Both the position numbers and the translations under genes were made by a program. Below the pieces are notes generated by a model. That model made no database searches and was not told the origin of the DNA. It saw only the letters and a program-made list of their open reading frames with translations. Shown here piece by piece: positions 23,392 to 30,748 of a stretch of DNA of 39,209 bases. This stretch comes from Clostridiales bacterium. GTDB lineage: Bacteria > Bacillota > Clostridia > Christensenellales > CAG-138. The stretch covers positions 1 to 39,209 of the forward strand of contig CAKJYC010000056.1 in NCBI GenBank assembly GCA_918244965.1. The letters are read 5' to 3'. How positions within the stretch are numbered: the first letter of the stretch is position 1; each line of letters starts with the position of its first letter.

Positions 23392-23402
23392 AGATTGAAT
23401 GG

Positions 23403-23474
<72 letters not shown>

Positions 23475-23488
23475 ATGCTGCAAGCGAT

Positions 23489-23517
23489 ATAATAACAGTA
23501 TGCGGAGGTTTTCGCAA
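23489..23517 (-). promoter_or_regulatory. Promoter of tRNA-Asn
   Basis: On the minus strand TTGCGA (23517-23512), 17 bases, TATTAT (23494-23489), with the tRNA starting 15 bases after the -10 box. Confidence 0.65.
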
Positions 23518-23597
23518 AGGCGAACAGAGACGATTATAGATAAATACAAAATAAAATCTCTAAAAATCATTGAATATCTCACTATTTCGTGGTTTGA

Positions 23598-23626
23598 TTG
23601 ACGAAGACGGTTTTTTGTTGTACAAT
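23598..23626 (+). promoter_or_regulatory. Promoter of the 2-TM/holB/ricT operon
   Basis: TTGACG (23598-23603), exactly 17 bases, TACAAT (23621-23626). The expected start, about 23633, is the A of the first ATG of the next gene, so its message may be leaderless. Confidence 0.7.
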
Positions 23627-23632
23627 AGCCGC

Positions 23633-24139
23633 ATGGAACGAAACGTGCCGCACATCCTGCATACGGAACGCTGTGAGCCCAAGCGGAGATTCATCCGTTC
23701 GGACGGCGCGCTGTACGTGATTCTGCTGCTCGGCACGTTCGGCGTGATCGTTTTGTCGCGCGTGATCGCGTATTATTCCGGTGTGAACACGCTGTATGCG
23801 CAGATCGGGCTGTATGCGGTTCTGCTGGGGACCGGATACTGGATCTACCGCGCACGTCTGGTAGACTATCTCTATGAGCTGTACGATTACGAGCTTCGGG
23901 TCGTGCAGGTCGTCGGCAAGAAACAGAAGCCGCTCCGGTCCGTTTCGCTGGAGACGGTCACCGAGGTCGGCCCGTATCGGAAGAGCGACGCAAAGCCGAC
24001 CGTGCGGACGTATCATGGCGCGCGCGAAAAGACGACGGCGGTCTGGTTCACGGAAAACGGCGAGCAGCGCGTGCTGTGCCTTTGCGCATCGGAAGCGCTG
24101 CAGAAGAAACTGTCGGAGGCGACGCATGCAGAGAAATGA
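23633..24139 (+). CDS. Two-helix membrane protein, unknown
   Basis: A 168-aa protein. Helices at about 27-50 (ALYVILLLGTFGVIVLSRVIAYYSG) and 54-76 are followed by a beta-rich cytoplasmic domain (VVQVVGKKQKPLRSVSLETVTEVG, then VWFTENGEQRVLCLCASEAL), a layout that resembles small PH-like domain membrane proteins. It starts at ATG 23633, with no ribosome site; an in-frame TTG at 23570 lies upstream of the promoter and is not favoured. It overlaps holB by 14 bases, so it is translated in the same unit. No name assigned. Confidence 0.7.
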   Translation: MERNVPHILHTERCEPKRRFIRSDGALYVILLLGTFGVIVLSRVIAYYSGVNTLYAQIGLYAVLLGTGYWIYRARLVDYLYELYDYELRVVQVVGKKQKPLRSVSLETVTEVGPYRKSDAKPTVRTYHGAREKTTAVWFTENGEQRVLCLCASEALQKKLSEATHAEK

Positions 24140-25058
24140 CTGGTTGGATCGGATCGAAGCCGGCACGGTGCCGCATGCGATCCTGTTTGCGGGTCCGAAG
24201 GAGAGCGGACAGCTTGCGCTGGCGCGGCGCGCGGCCGCGCGGTATCTCCTGCATACGGACGATGTGAACGCGCTTCTGAACTGCCCGTTCTTTCAGCAGC
24301 CGGAGGATTATCAGGTCAAAGCGGTGCGCGACGCGCTTGGGATCGTCAATGCGCAGGCGTTCGGCAGCGGACGACGCTGCATTCTGTTCGCCGACGCGCA
24401 TACGATGAGCGAGGCGGCGCAGGACGTGCTTCTGAAAACGCTCGAGGAGCCGCCTTCCGACACACTGCTGCTTTTGACCGGGATCGAATCCGGCTTTCGG
24501 CCGACGATCCTGTCGCGCTGCATGATCCTGCGCTATGAGACCGAGCCGTGGGAGACGATCGCGGACCGGCTCGAACAGAACGGCGTCAGCCGCGAACAGG
24601 CGACGCTTGCCGCCAGACTGTCCGACGGGATATACGGCCGCGCGAAGGCGATGCTTTCGGAGGAAGCGCAGGCGTTTCGCCGCGGCGCGCTCGACTGCAT
24701 TGCACAGCTCGCGTCCGTGTCAAAGCCGTACGCCGCGCTTGCCGCACTTTGTACCGATACGATCAAGGAGGAGGGTGAGGACGGCTCGGTGAAAAAGACG
24801 AAGAAGGTCGGTCCGGCGTCGGTCGACGCGTTCCTCGATCTCCTTCTTTCGATCCTGACCGACGTGCTGCGCCTGAAGAGCGGCATACGGGATGTACGGA
24901 ACACGGATTGCGCAAAGATCGAAACAAAATACAATTCGACCTTTACAACCGCACAAATTCAAGGTATGATACAAGTTGCGGCGGAGGCGAAGGAGATGCT
25001 GGCTTACAAGGCAAATCCCGCCATGACCGTCGATTGGATCCTGGCAAAGCTGCCGTAA
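24126..25058 (+). CDS. holB: DNA polymerase III delta-prime-like subunit
   Basis: A 310-aa clamp-loader protein: PHAILFAGPKESGQLAL (16-32) at the P-loop place is degenerate (no GxGK), as in delta-prime, which does not hydrolyse ATP; VRDALGIVNAQAFGSGRRCILFADAHTM corresponds to the central ATPase-fold strands, then LLKTLEEPPSDTLLLL, and the SRC motif occurs in ILSRCMIL. The usual zinc-binding cysteines are absent (LLNCPFF has one). Ribosome site GGAGG precedes ATG 24126. It loads the sliding clamp at the replication fork together with tau and delta. holB followed by ricT is the conserved Firmicute order. Confidence 0.9.
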   Translation: MQRNDWLDRIEAGTVPHAILFAGPKESGQLALARRAAARYLLHTDDVNALLNCPFFQQPEDYQVKAVRDALGIVNAQAFGSGRRCILFADAHTMSEAAQDVLLKTLEEPPSDTLLLLTGIESGFRPTILSRCMILRYETEPWETIADRLEQNGVSREQATLAARLSDGIYGRAKAMLSEEAQAFRRGALDCIAQLASVSKPYAALAALCTDTIKEEGEDGSVKKTKKVGPASVDAFLDLLLSILTDVLRLKSGIRDVRNTDCAKIETKYNSTFTTAQIQGMIQVAAEAKEMLAYKANPAMTVDWILAKLP

Positions 25059-25067
25059 GGGGAAACT

Positions 25068-26360
25068 ATGGTTAAAGTTATCGGAGTAAAATTCAAAACA
25101 AGCGGACGCGTCTACTACTTCGATCCGCTCGACCTGCCGGTGAAGGCGGGCGACGGCGTGATCGTCGAAACGGCGCGCGGTATGGAATACGGCGATGTGC
25201 CGAACGACCCCAAGGAGGTCGAAGAGAGTGAGATCGTTGCGCCGCTGAAGCCGGTCGTGCGCATTGCGACGGAGGAGGACAAACGCCTGCGCGCGCTGTA
25301 CGCGTCCAAGGAAGCGGAGGCGTATGCGATCTGTCAGGAAAAGATCGCGGCGCACGGACTCGACATGAGCCTTGTGGACGCGGAATACACGTTCAACGGC
25401 AGCAAGGTCGTGTTCTACTTCACGGCCGACGAGCGCGTCGATTTCCGCGAGCTCGTCAAGGACCTTGCGTATGCGCTGAAGACGCGGATCGAGCTTCGGC
25501 AGATCGGCGTGCGCGACGAGGCGAAGATGCTCGGCGGACTCGGCCCCTGCGGGCGGCTCGTGTGCTGCAAGTCGTTCCTCGACGATTTCCGGCCCGTCTC
25601 GATCAAGATGGCGAAGGAGCAGAACCTGTCGCTGAGCCCGACCAAGATCTCCGGACTGTGCGGCAGACTGATGTGCTGCCTGCAGTACGAGCAGAGCGCG
25701 TATGAGGAGATCCGGAGCAAGATGCCCAAGCCCGGGCGGGAAGTGAATACGGTCGACGGCGTCGGCACGGTCGTGGAAAACAACGCGATCACCGAGCGCA
25801 CCAAGGTCCGGCTCACCATGGAGGACGGCTCGATCGACGTGCGCGAGTACCCGTATACGCATCTGTCCGCGCCCGGCGAACCGCTGCCGGAGGAAGCGCT
25901 TGCGGCGAAGAAGGATACAGCCGCAAAGGAAAAGGACGCGGACGTGCAGTTCCGCAGAGAGGCGGCGAACAACACGCGCCGCGGCAGCCGCAGCAATCCG
26001 CGCAGACCGGAGCAGAAGGGCGAATCGGGAAAGACCGATCCCAAGGCGGCGGACAAGGGCGAGCAGAAGCCTGCGCAAAAACAGGACAAGCCCGCGCCGC
26101 AAAAGCAGAACGCGCAGAAGCAGAATCCGCAGCCGCAGCAGAAGCAGAACGCGCAGCAGAAGCAAAATCCGCAAAAGCAGGGAACGCAGCAGCAAAAGCA
26201 GCCGAAACAGCCGCAGCAGAGACCGCAGCAGCCGAATGCGCAGAAGGCGGAGGACAATGCGGATGGGCAGAAAAACAATCAACCGCGCCGCCGTTCGAAG
26301 CCGCGCCGCCGCCCGAACAACGCGCCGAAAGCGCCGGACGCGCCGAAGGCGGATTCCTGA
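25068..26360 (+). CDS. ricT: PSP1-domain protein RicT (YaaT) with long basic tail
   Basis: A 430-aa protein. Residues 1-265 match RicT: N-terminal MVKVIGVKFKTSGRVYYF, GVGDGVIVETARGMEYG-type PSP1 core, then two paired cysteine motifs GPCGRLVCC (C161, C166, C167) and GLCGRLMCC (C198, C203, C204), the Fe-S ligands of the Ric complex. RicA/RicF/RicT promote RNase Y-dependent mRNA cleavage and sporulation/competence in Bacillus. From about residue 275 a 150-residue tail is low-complexity: Gln, Lys, Asn, Pro repeats and a final Arg/Pro-rich stretch, probably disordered and RNA-binding. This makes it far longer than the 275-aa Bacillus protein. Ends at a strong terminator. Confidence 0.9.
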   Translation: MVKVIGVKFKTSGRVYYFDPLDLPVKAGDGVIVETARGMEYGDVPNDPKEVEESEIVAPLKPVVRIATEEDKRLRALYASKEAEAYAICQEKIAAHGLDMSLVDAEYTFNGSKVVFYFTADERVDFRELVKDLAYALKTRIELRQIGVRDEAKMLGGLGPCGRLVCCKSFLDDFRPVSIKMAKEQNLSLSPTKISGLCGRLMCCLQYEQSAYEEIRSKMPKPGREVNTVDGVGTVVENNAITERTKVRLTMEDGSIDVREYPYTHLSAPGEPLPEEALAAKKDTAAKEKDADVQFRREAANNTRRGSRSNPRRPEQKGESGKTDPKAADKGEQKPAQKQDKPAPQKQNAQKQNPQPQQKQNAQQKQNPQKQGTQQQKQPKQPQQRPQQPNAQKAEDNADGQKNNQPRRRSKPRRRPNNAPKAPDAPKADS

Positions 26361-26370
26361 AAACAAACAT

Positions 26371-26404
26371 GAAAGCTCCCGGACCGTGTGATCCGGGAGC
26401 TTTT
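26371..26404. terminator. Bidirectional terminator between ricT and decarboxylase
   Basis: AAAGCTCCCGGA (26372-26383) with TCCGGGAGCTTT (26392-26403), 12 perfect pairs and 8-nt loop, with A-run and T-run ends usable from both strands. Confidence 0.9.
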
Positions 26405-26407
26405 CGG

Positions 26408-27733
26408 TTATTCGGGGATAACGCTGATCTGCCCGACGCCGTAATAGGCAAACGCTTTGATCGCGCTTCGGTCGATCCGTTCGCCGGGCATCAGGATCGG
26501 CACGGCGGGCGGACAGCCGACGTCCGGACGGGCAAGGATGCGTTCCTCGCTGCGCGAAACCGGCAGCGACGCACGCGGGGAGAGCATCGCGTCCCGCAGC
26601 GGCAGAACCGTTTCCGGACGGGACGGACGGGGCGGCTGCGACAGGATCGGCGGCCGCGGCGAAACGGCGGCAAGCGCACGTTCGAGCCGCAAAAGATCGT
26701 CCGCACCGTTGTCCGGCGTGAACATACAGACCAGAAAATCGGGATCGGCGAACTCGCAGACGATCCCCTGCGCTTCCAGCAGAGCGGCAAGCGCCGTTCC
26801 GGTGTACCCGCGTGCTTTCGGCCGGATCGTCAGCTTGAGCGGTTCGTTTCCGAACAGCGTCCAGCCGTCGCGGACAAGCGTCGCCTTCAGCGCGTCAAGC
26901 TGCGGGATCAGCGCGTTGAGCCGTTCGCCGAGCGTCAGAAGCTGCGGGTTTTGAAGATCGAGCGACTGCAGAATGAGATACGACGGACTTGTGGAGCCGA
27001 ACAGCGCCAGCGCGTCCTTCGCTTCGTGCGAAAGCACGGCAAGCGCGGGGGAGACATGCAGATATGCCGCGCCGGTCAGCGCGGAAAGCGTCTTGTGCGC
27101 GGAATCGCAGCACAGGTCCGCGCCGAGGTCGATCGGATGCCGCGAGGGCGTCAAAAACCGGAGATATGCGCCGTGCGCGTTGTCGACAAGCAGCAGCACG
27201 CCGTGCGCATGACAGGCCGCGGCGATCGGCGCAAGGTCGATGCAGGTGCCGAGATAGTCCGGCGACGTCAGGTACAGCGCGGCCGGATGCGTTCGCTCGA
27301 TCGCTTCTGCAACCGCTTCGGGCGAGGGCGCCGCTGAAAGGTAGGACGGCGCATCGTCGAACAGCCATTTGACCTCTGCGCGGAGCAGCGCTGCGGCGGA
27401 CAGGAACGTTTTATGTACATTGCGCGCGGCAAGCAGGCAAAACGGCTTTCCCGCGTGCGTCGCATGCTGCAGCGCAAGGAAGAGCATCGCGCGGATGCAC
27501 TGCGAGCTGCCCCCGGTCGAATAGAAGGTCGGACATCCGAACAGCGTCGAAGCGTTCGCCTCGCTTTCCCGGATGATCCCGTCCGCTTCGTAGAGACTGT
27601 CCGCGCCGGGGATCTCGGTGATATCCCGATCCTCACAAAGGAGGCGCGCATGGCCCTTGTGTCCGGGCATGTGCAGCCGGACGGGCGCGCGGTCGCGGTA
27701 TGCGGTTACGAAATCGAAGATCGGCGTATTCAT
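26408..27733 (-). CDS. Orn/Lys/Arg decarboxylase family PLP enzyme
   Basis: A 441-aa PLP-dependent decarboxylase, start ATG 27733 with GGGAGGA about nine bases upstream. HMPGHKG (21-27) at the N-terminus is typical, then FYSTGGSSQC (70-79) of the PLP-phosphate site, LLVDNAHGAY (D184 contacts the PLP ring nitrogen), and DSAHKTLSALTG with Lys214 as the Schiff-base lysine. It decarboxylates a basic amino acid to a polyamine (ornithine, lysine or arginine cannot be told from sequence). The enzyme is the short Firmicute form, without the CheY-like N-terminal domain. Its closeness to holB/ricT mirrors yaaO in Bacillus. Transcribed towards the terminator shared with ricT. Confidence 0.88.
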   Translation of the reverse strand: MNTPIFDFVTAYRDRAPVRLHMPGHKGHARLLCEDRDITEIPGADSLYEADGIIRESEANASTLFGCPTFYSTGGSSQCIRAMLFLALQHATHAGKPFCLLAARNVHKTFLSAAALLRAEVKWLFDDAPSYLSAAPSPEAVAEAIERTHPAALYLTSPDYLGTCIDLAPIAAACHAHGVLLLVDNAHGAYLRFLTPSRHPIDLGADLCCDSAHKTLSALTGAAYLHVSPALAVLSHEAKDALALFGSTSPSYLILQSLDLQNPQLLTLGERLNALIPQLDALKATLVRDGWTLFGNEPLKLTIRPKARGYTGTALAALLEAQGIVCEFADPDFLVCMFTPDNGADDLLRLERALAAVSPRPPILSQPPRPSRPETVLPLRDAMLSPRASLPVSRSEERILARPDVGCPPAVPILMPGERIDRSAIKAFAYYGVGQISVIPE

Positions 27734-27817
27734 GTCGGATTCGTCCTCCCTGCGCTTTTTGCGGCTGTCCCGGCGGGATCGCGGCCGCTGCGGCGTTTTC
27801 CGGCTGCTTCTGCTGAC

Positions 27818-27846
27818 AAAATAGCATACCGTATCGGCAAAGTCAA
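27818..27846 (-). promoter_or_regulatory. Promoter of the decarboxylase gene
   Basis: On the minus strand TTGACT (27846-27841), 17 bases, TATTTT (27823-27818); about 78 bases of leader before ATG 27733. Confidence 0.6.
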
Positions 27847-27884
27847 GAGAGAAGCCGATCGGCGTCCGACGGTTTGAAGAACGG

Positions 27885-27913
27885 TTGCGTTTTTTGAGAA
27901 AACGGAGTACAAT
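27885..27913 (+). promoter_or_regulatory. Promoter of the tfoX-like gene
   Basis: TTGCGT (27885-27890), exactly 17 bases, TACAAT (27908-27913). It is divergent from the decarboxylase promoter, with about 40 bases between. Confidence 0.7.
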
Positions 27914-27937
27914 CAAACAAAAAAGGAGTGTGTGCAT

Positions 27938-28252
27938 ATGGCTTCGGGCAAGGACTGTCTGGCGTCGGTCATGGAACGGTTATCGGATTCCGGGGAGGTC
28001 ACGTTCCGGCCGATGATGGGAGAGTATGTGCTGTATTACCGCGGCAAGGCGTTCGGCGGGATCTATGACGACCGGTTTCTTGTCAAATTTACAAAGGGCG
28101 CAAGAGCGCTGCTCCCCGACGCGCCTCTGGAGCTTCCGTACGAGGGCGCAAAGCCGATGCTGTCGGTCGACGGCGTCGACGACCGGGCGCTGCTTCAGAC
28201 GCTTCTGGACACGCTGTACGCGGAGCTTCCCGCACCGAAAAGGAAACGGTAA
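27938..28252 (+). CDS. TfoX/Sxy N-terminal domain protein
   Basis: A 104-aa single-domain protein: ATG 27938 with AAAGGAG eight bases upstream (GTG 27932 is too close). VTFRPMMGEYVLYYRGKAFGG is the diagnostic motif of the TfoX N-terminal domain (R-x-M-F/M-G-x-Y). In gamma-proteobacteria TfoX induces competence, with a second domain absent here. Single-domain forms are common in Firmicutes with unknown function. Monocistronic, with its own promoter. A GC-rich hairpin without U tract follows the stop. Confidence 0.85.
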   Translation: MASGKDCLASVMERLSDSGEVTFRPMMGEYVLYYRGKAFGGIYDDRFLVKFTKGARALLPDAPLELPYEGAKPMLSVDGVDDRALLQTLLDTLYAELPAPKRKR

Positions 28253-28324
28253 TCTCCGCCCGAACGGCCTCCGGCAGGGCCGGTCCGGCACAAAAAATAT
28301 ATCTTAAACCTTGCGCTTTTGCGG

Positions 28325-28353
28325 TTGCTTTTCCGTCCCGAATGGGCTACAAT
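28325..28353 (+). promoter_or_regulatory. Promoter of serC-serA
   Basis: TTGCTT (28325-28330), exactly 17 bases, TACAAT (28348-28353). The leader of about 45 bases ends with AAGGAG before ATG 28404. Confidence 0.75.
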
Positions 28354-28403
28354 GATATCGTAAAAATATGGCGTTTCGCCAGAATAAAAAAAGGAGTGTG
28401 CAA

Positions 28404-29492
28404 ATGAAGTACGATCGCGTTTACAATTTCTCCGCAGGTCCCGCCACGATGCCCGTTGAGGTTCTGGAAGAGATCCGGGACGAGATGCTGAACTATCACG
28501 GCAGCGGCATGTGCGTCATGGAAATGTCCCACCGCAGTAAGGTGTTCCAGCAGATCATCGACGAGGCGGAGGCGGATCTCCGCACGCTGATGGGCATTCC
28601 GGACAATTATAAGGTCCTGTTCATTCAGGGCGGCGCAACGCTTGAATTCGCCATGATCCCGTTGAACCTCTGCAAGAACGGCGTGTTCGACTACATCGTG
28701 ACCGGCAACTGGTCCAAGAAGGCCGCGGCGGAAGCCAAGAAGTACGGCAAGGTCAACGTCATCGCGTCCAGCGAAGATAAGAACTACAGCTACATTCCGG
28801 ATTGCTCCGATCTGCCGATCGACGACGACGCGGACTATGTCTACATCTGCGAGAACGAAACGATCCACGGCACGACCTATCCGGTCCTTCCGAACACCAA
28901 GGGCAAGATCCTCGTCTCCGACCAGAGCTCGATGTTCCTTTCCAAGCCCTGCAACGTGTCCGACTACGGCCTGATCTACGGCGGCGTCCAGAAAAACGTC
29001 GGCCCCGCAGGCCTTGCGATCGTCATCATCCGCGAGGACCTCATCCGCGAGGACATCGACCCGAAGATCCCGGTCTACCTGCGCTTTGACACGCACGCGA
29101 ACAACGGCTCCATGTACAATACGCCGAACTGCTGGGCGATCTACGTCTGCGGCAAGGTCTTCAAGTACCTGCTCCGCACCGGCGGGCTCGAAGCCATGGC
29201 GAAGCGCAACGAGGAGAAGGCAAAGGTCATGTATGACTTCCTCGATTCCTCCAAGCTGTTCCACGGCACCGTCGAGAAGAAGGACCGCTCTCTGATGAAT
29301 ATCCCGTTCATCACCGGCGACAAGGACAAGGATGCGGCGGTCGTTGCGGCGACCAAGGCGGCGGGCTTTGACAACCTCAAGGGCCACAAGAGCGTCGGCG
29401 GCCTTCGCGCATCGGTCTACAACGCCATGCCGAAGGAGGGCGTGGAAGCGCTCGTCGAATTCCTCAAGAAGTATGAAGCGGAAAACGCGTAA
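28404..29492 (+). CDS. serC: Phosphoserine aminotransferase SerC
   Basis: A 362-aa class V aminotransferase, start ATG 28404 (AAGGAG eight bases away). NFSAGPATMPVEVLEEI at the start is the classic SerC motif, MSHRSKVFQQII follows, FIQGGATLEFAMIPLN marks the PLP-phosphate site, and Lys197 in GGVQKNVGPAG is the Schiff-base lysine. The enzyme turns 3-phosphohydroxypyruvate into phosphoserine with glutamate as amino donor, step two of serine synthesis. The gene serA follows 11 bases later, supplying the substrate; serB is not in the window. Expected full length, no oddity. Confidence 0.96.
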   Translation: MKYDRVYNFSAGPATMPVEVLEEIRDEMLNYHGSGMCVMEMSHRSKVFQQIIDEAEADLRTLMGIPDNYKVLFIQGGATLEFAMIPLNLCKNGVFDYIVTGNWSKKAAAEAKKYGKVNVIASSEDKNYSYIPDCSDLPIDDDADYVYICENETIHGTTYPVLPNTKGKILVSDQSSMFLSKPCNVSDYGLIYGGVQKNVGPAGLAIVIIREDLIREDIDPKIPVYLRFDTHANNGSMYNTPNCWAIYVCGKVFKYLLRTGGLEAMAKRNEEKAKVMYDFLDSSKLFHGTVEKKDRSLMNIPFITGDKDKDAAVVAATKAAGFDNLKGHKSVGGLRASVYNAMPKEGVEALVEFLKKYEAENA

Positions 29493-29503
29493 GGAGGAGC
29501 ACC

Positions 29504-30424
29504 ATGATTCGTATTCTGGCATCTGACGGTATGGACAAGAGCGCGATCGCCGCGCTCGAAGCAAAGGGCTGCGAGGTCGTTTCCCAGTTCTATGAGCCGG
29601 AAGACCTCAAGAAGGAGCTTGCAAACTACGACGTGATCGTTGTGCGCTCGGCCACGAAGGTCCGCGAGCCGATCATCGACGCGGCGGTTGCGGCCGGTCG
29701 TCTCAAGATGATCATCCGCGGCGGCGTCGGCGTCGATAACATCGACGTGAAGTATGCGGAGAGCAAGGGCCTGATCGTGAAGAACACCCCGCGCGCCTCG
29801 TCGCAGTCGGTCGCGGAGCTCGCCATGGGCCACATGTTCGCCTGCGCGCGCTTCCTGTCGATCGCGGGCTACACCATGCGCAACGACAAGTGGGAAAAGA
29901 AGGCCTACGCAAAGGGCATTGAACTGCAGGGCAAAACGCTCGGCATCATGGGCTTCGGCCGCATCGGCCAGGCGCTCGGCAAGATGGCGAAGGCGATCGG
30001 CATGAAGGTCGTCGCGTACGACATCTTCCACATTCCGGGCATCGAAGAGCAGCTCGGCATCCCCTATGTCGAGATGGACGAGCTCCTTGCCATGTCGGAC
30101 TTCGTCAGCGTCCATGCGCCGGCAGTCGACGGCGGCGCGCTCATCAACGCGGAAACGATCGCCAAGATGAAGGACGGCGTCGTGATCATCAACACGAGCC
30201 GCGGCACGAACGTCGACGAGGACGCGCTCCTTGCGGCGCTCGAATCCGGCAAGGTCCGCGCGGCAGGTCTGGACGTCTGGGCAGTCGAACCGGCCAACAA
30301 CCACGCGCTGTACAGCCATCCGATGGTCTCCTGCACGCCGCACATCGGCGCAACGACCGTTGAGGCGCAGAAGCGCATCGGCGCGGAGATCGTCGACCTG
30401 ATCAGCAAGCAATTCAATCTGTAA
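29504..30424 (+). CDS. serA: D-3-phosphoglycerate dehydrogenase, short form
   Basis: A 306-aa D-2-hydroxyacid dehydrogenase. NAD-binding glycine motif GIMGFGRIGQALG (147-159); catalytic R233 in NTSRGTNVDEDAL, E262 in VWAVEP and H280 in CTPHIGATT. It oxidises 3-phosphoglycerate for serine synthesis. It lacks the C-terminal ACT domain of long SerA, so it is unlikely to be inhibited by serine at such a domain. AAGGAGGAG serves ATG 29504. Partner serC lies directly upstream in the same operon. A clear terminator follows at 30,442. Confidence 0.93.
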   Translation: MIRILASDGMDKSAIAALEAKGCEVVSQFYEPEDLKKELANYDVIVVRSATKVREPIIDAAVAAGRLKMIIRGGVGVDNIDVKYAESKGLIVKNTPRASSQSVAELAMGHMFACARFLSIAGYTMRNDKWEKKAYAKGIELQGKTLGIMGFGRIGQALGKMAKAIGMKVVAYDIFHIPGIEEQLGIPYVEMDELLAMSDFVSVHAPAVDGGALINAETIAKMKDGVVIINTSRGTNVDEDALLAALESGKVRAAGLDVWAVEPANNHALYSHPMVSCTPHIGATTVEAQKRIGAEIVDLISKQFNL

Positions 30425-30441
30425 GGAACGAAAAACCGAAT

Positions 30442-30469
30442 AAGGAGGTGCGAAAGCATCTCCTTTTTT
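30442..30469 (+). terminator. Terminator after serA
   Basis: AAGGAGGTGC, GAAA tetraloop, GCATCTCCTT (one G-U pair) and TTTT; a compact stem ending the serC-serA unit. Confidence 0.85.
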
Positions 30470-30495
30470 ACAGAGGGGACGGAAGGGGAAGCGTT

Positions 30496-30696
30496 ATGCT
30501 CGGAACATGGATCGCCGGATTCGTTTTGCTTGCGGCAGGCGTCGCAGGTCTGTTTCTCGGCGTCTCCGAGCTGGACCGCTCCGCCGTCGCGTTCGGCCTG
30601 ATCTGCGCCGCCGCCCTGATCGCGCTGATCACCGGCGTCGGCTTTCTCAAGTACTGCATCGGAGAAACGATCCGAAAAAGAAAGAACCGCACATAA
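30496..30696 (+). CDS. Small two-helix membrane protein
   Basis: A 66-aa protein starting at ATG 30496, with GGAAGGGGAAG as ribosome site (an in-frame ATG at 30448 lies inside the terminator and is not preferred). Helices at about 5-26 (IAGFVLLAAGVAGLFLGVSE) and 33-56 (FGLICAAALIALITGVGFL) are followed by a basic tail ending RKRKNRT. No family recognised. No promoter is evident, so it may be read by passage through the serA terminator. Confidence 0.65.
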   Translation: MLGTWIAGFVLLAAGVAGLFLGVSELDRSAVAFGLICAAALIALITGVGFLKYCIGETIRKRKNRT

Positions 30697-30704
30697 TCAA
30701 AAAC

Positions 30705-30731
30705 GTCCCGGAGGAGCCGTTCCTCCGGGAC
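30705..30731. terminator. Bidirectional terminator after threonine synthase
   Basis: GTCCCGGAGGA (30705-30715), GCCGT loop, TCCTCCGGGAC (30721-30731), 11 perfect pairs. On the minus strand it is followed by GTTTTTGAT, so it mainly ends the thrC transcript. Confidence 0.88.
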
Positions 30732-30748
30732 ATTGTTATTCAAACGGG

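Larger units (their letters stand above)
1..23402. mobile_element. Putative integrated mobilizable element carrying a defence island
   Basis: Inference from gene content and composition. This side holds ParM/ParR, MobC, a relaxase, a Cys-rich-KTR protein, TnpV and four candidate defence modules, all of lower GC than the housekeeping genes that begin at 23,633. The right boundary lies between TnpV and the tRNA-Asn gene; the tRNA 3' end faces the element, as expected for tRNA-targeted integration. The left boundary is outside the window. No integrase or serine recombinase, and no coupling protein or type IV secretion gene, is visible, so this would be a mobilizable rather than self-transmissible element, or only part of a larger one. 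Direct att repeats could not be found inside the window. Confidence 0.6.

Noticed and set aside
24720..26366. 548-codon Arg/Leu-rich open frame on the minus strand
   Set aside because: Antisense shadow of holB/ricT in GC-rich DNA; the plus-strand proteins are recognised families, and the minus product is compositionally odd.
28253..28300. GC-rich hairpin after the tfoX-like gene as a terminator
   Set aside because: The short CCGGC/GCCGG stem is followed by an A-rich, not T-rich, run on the plus strand.
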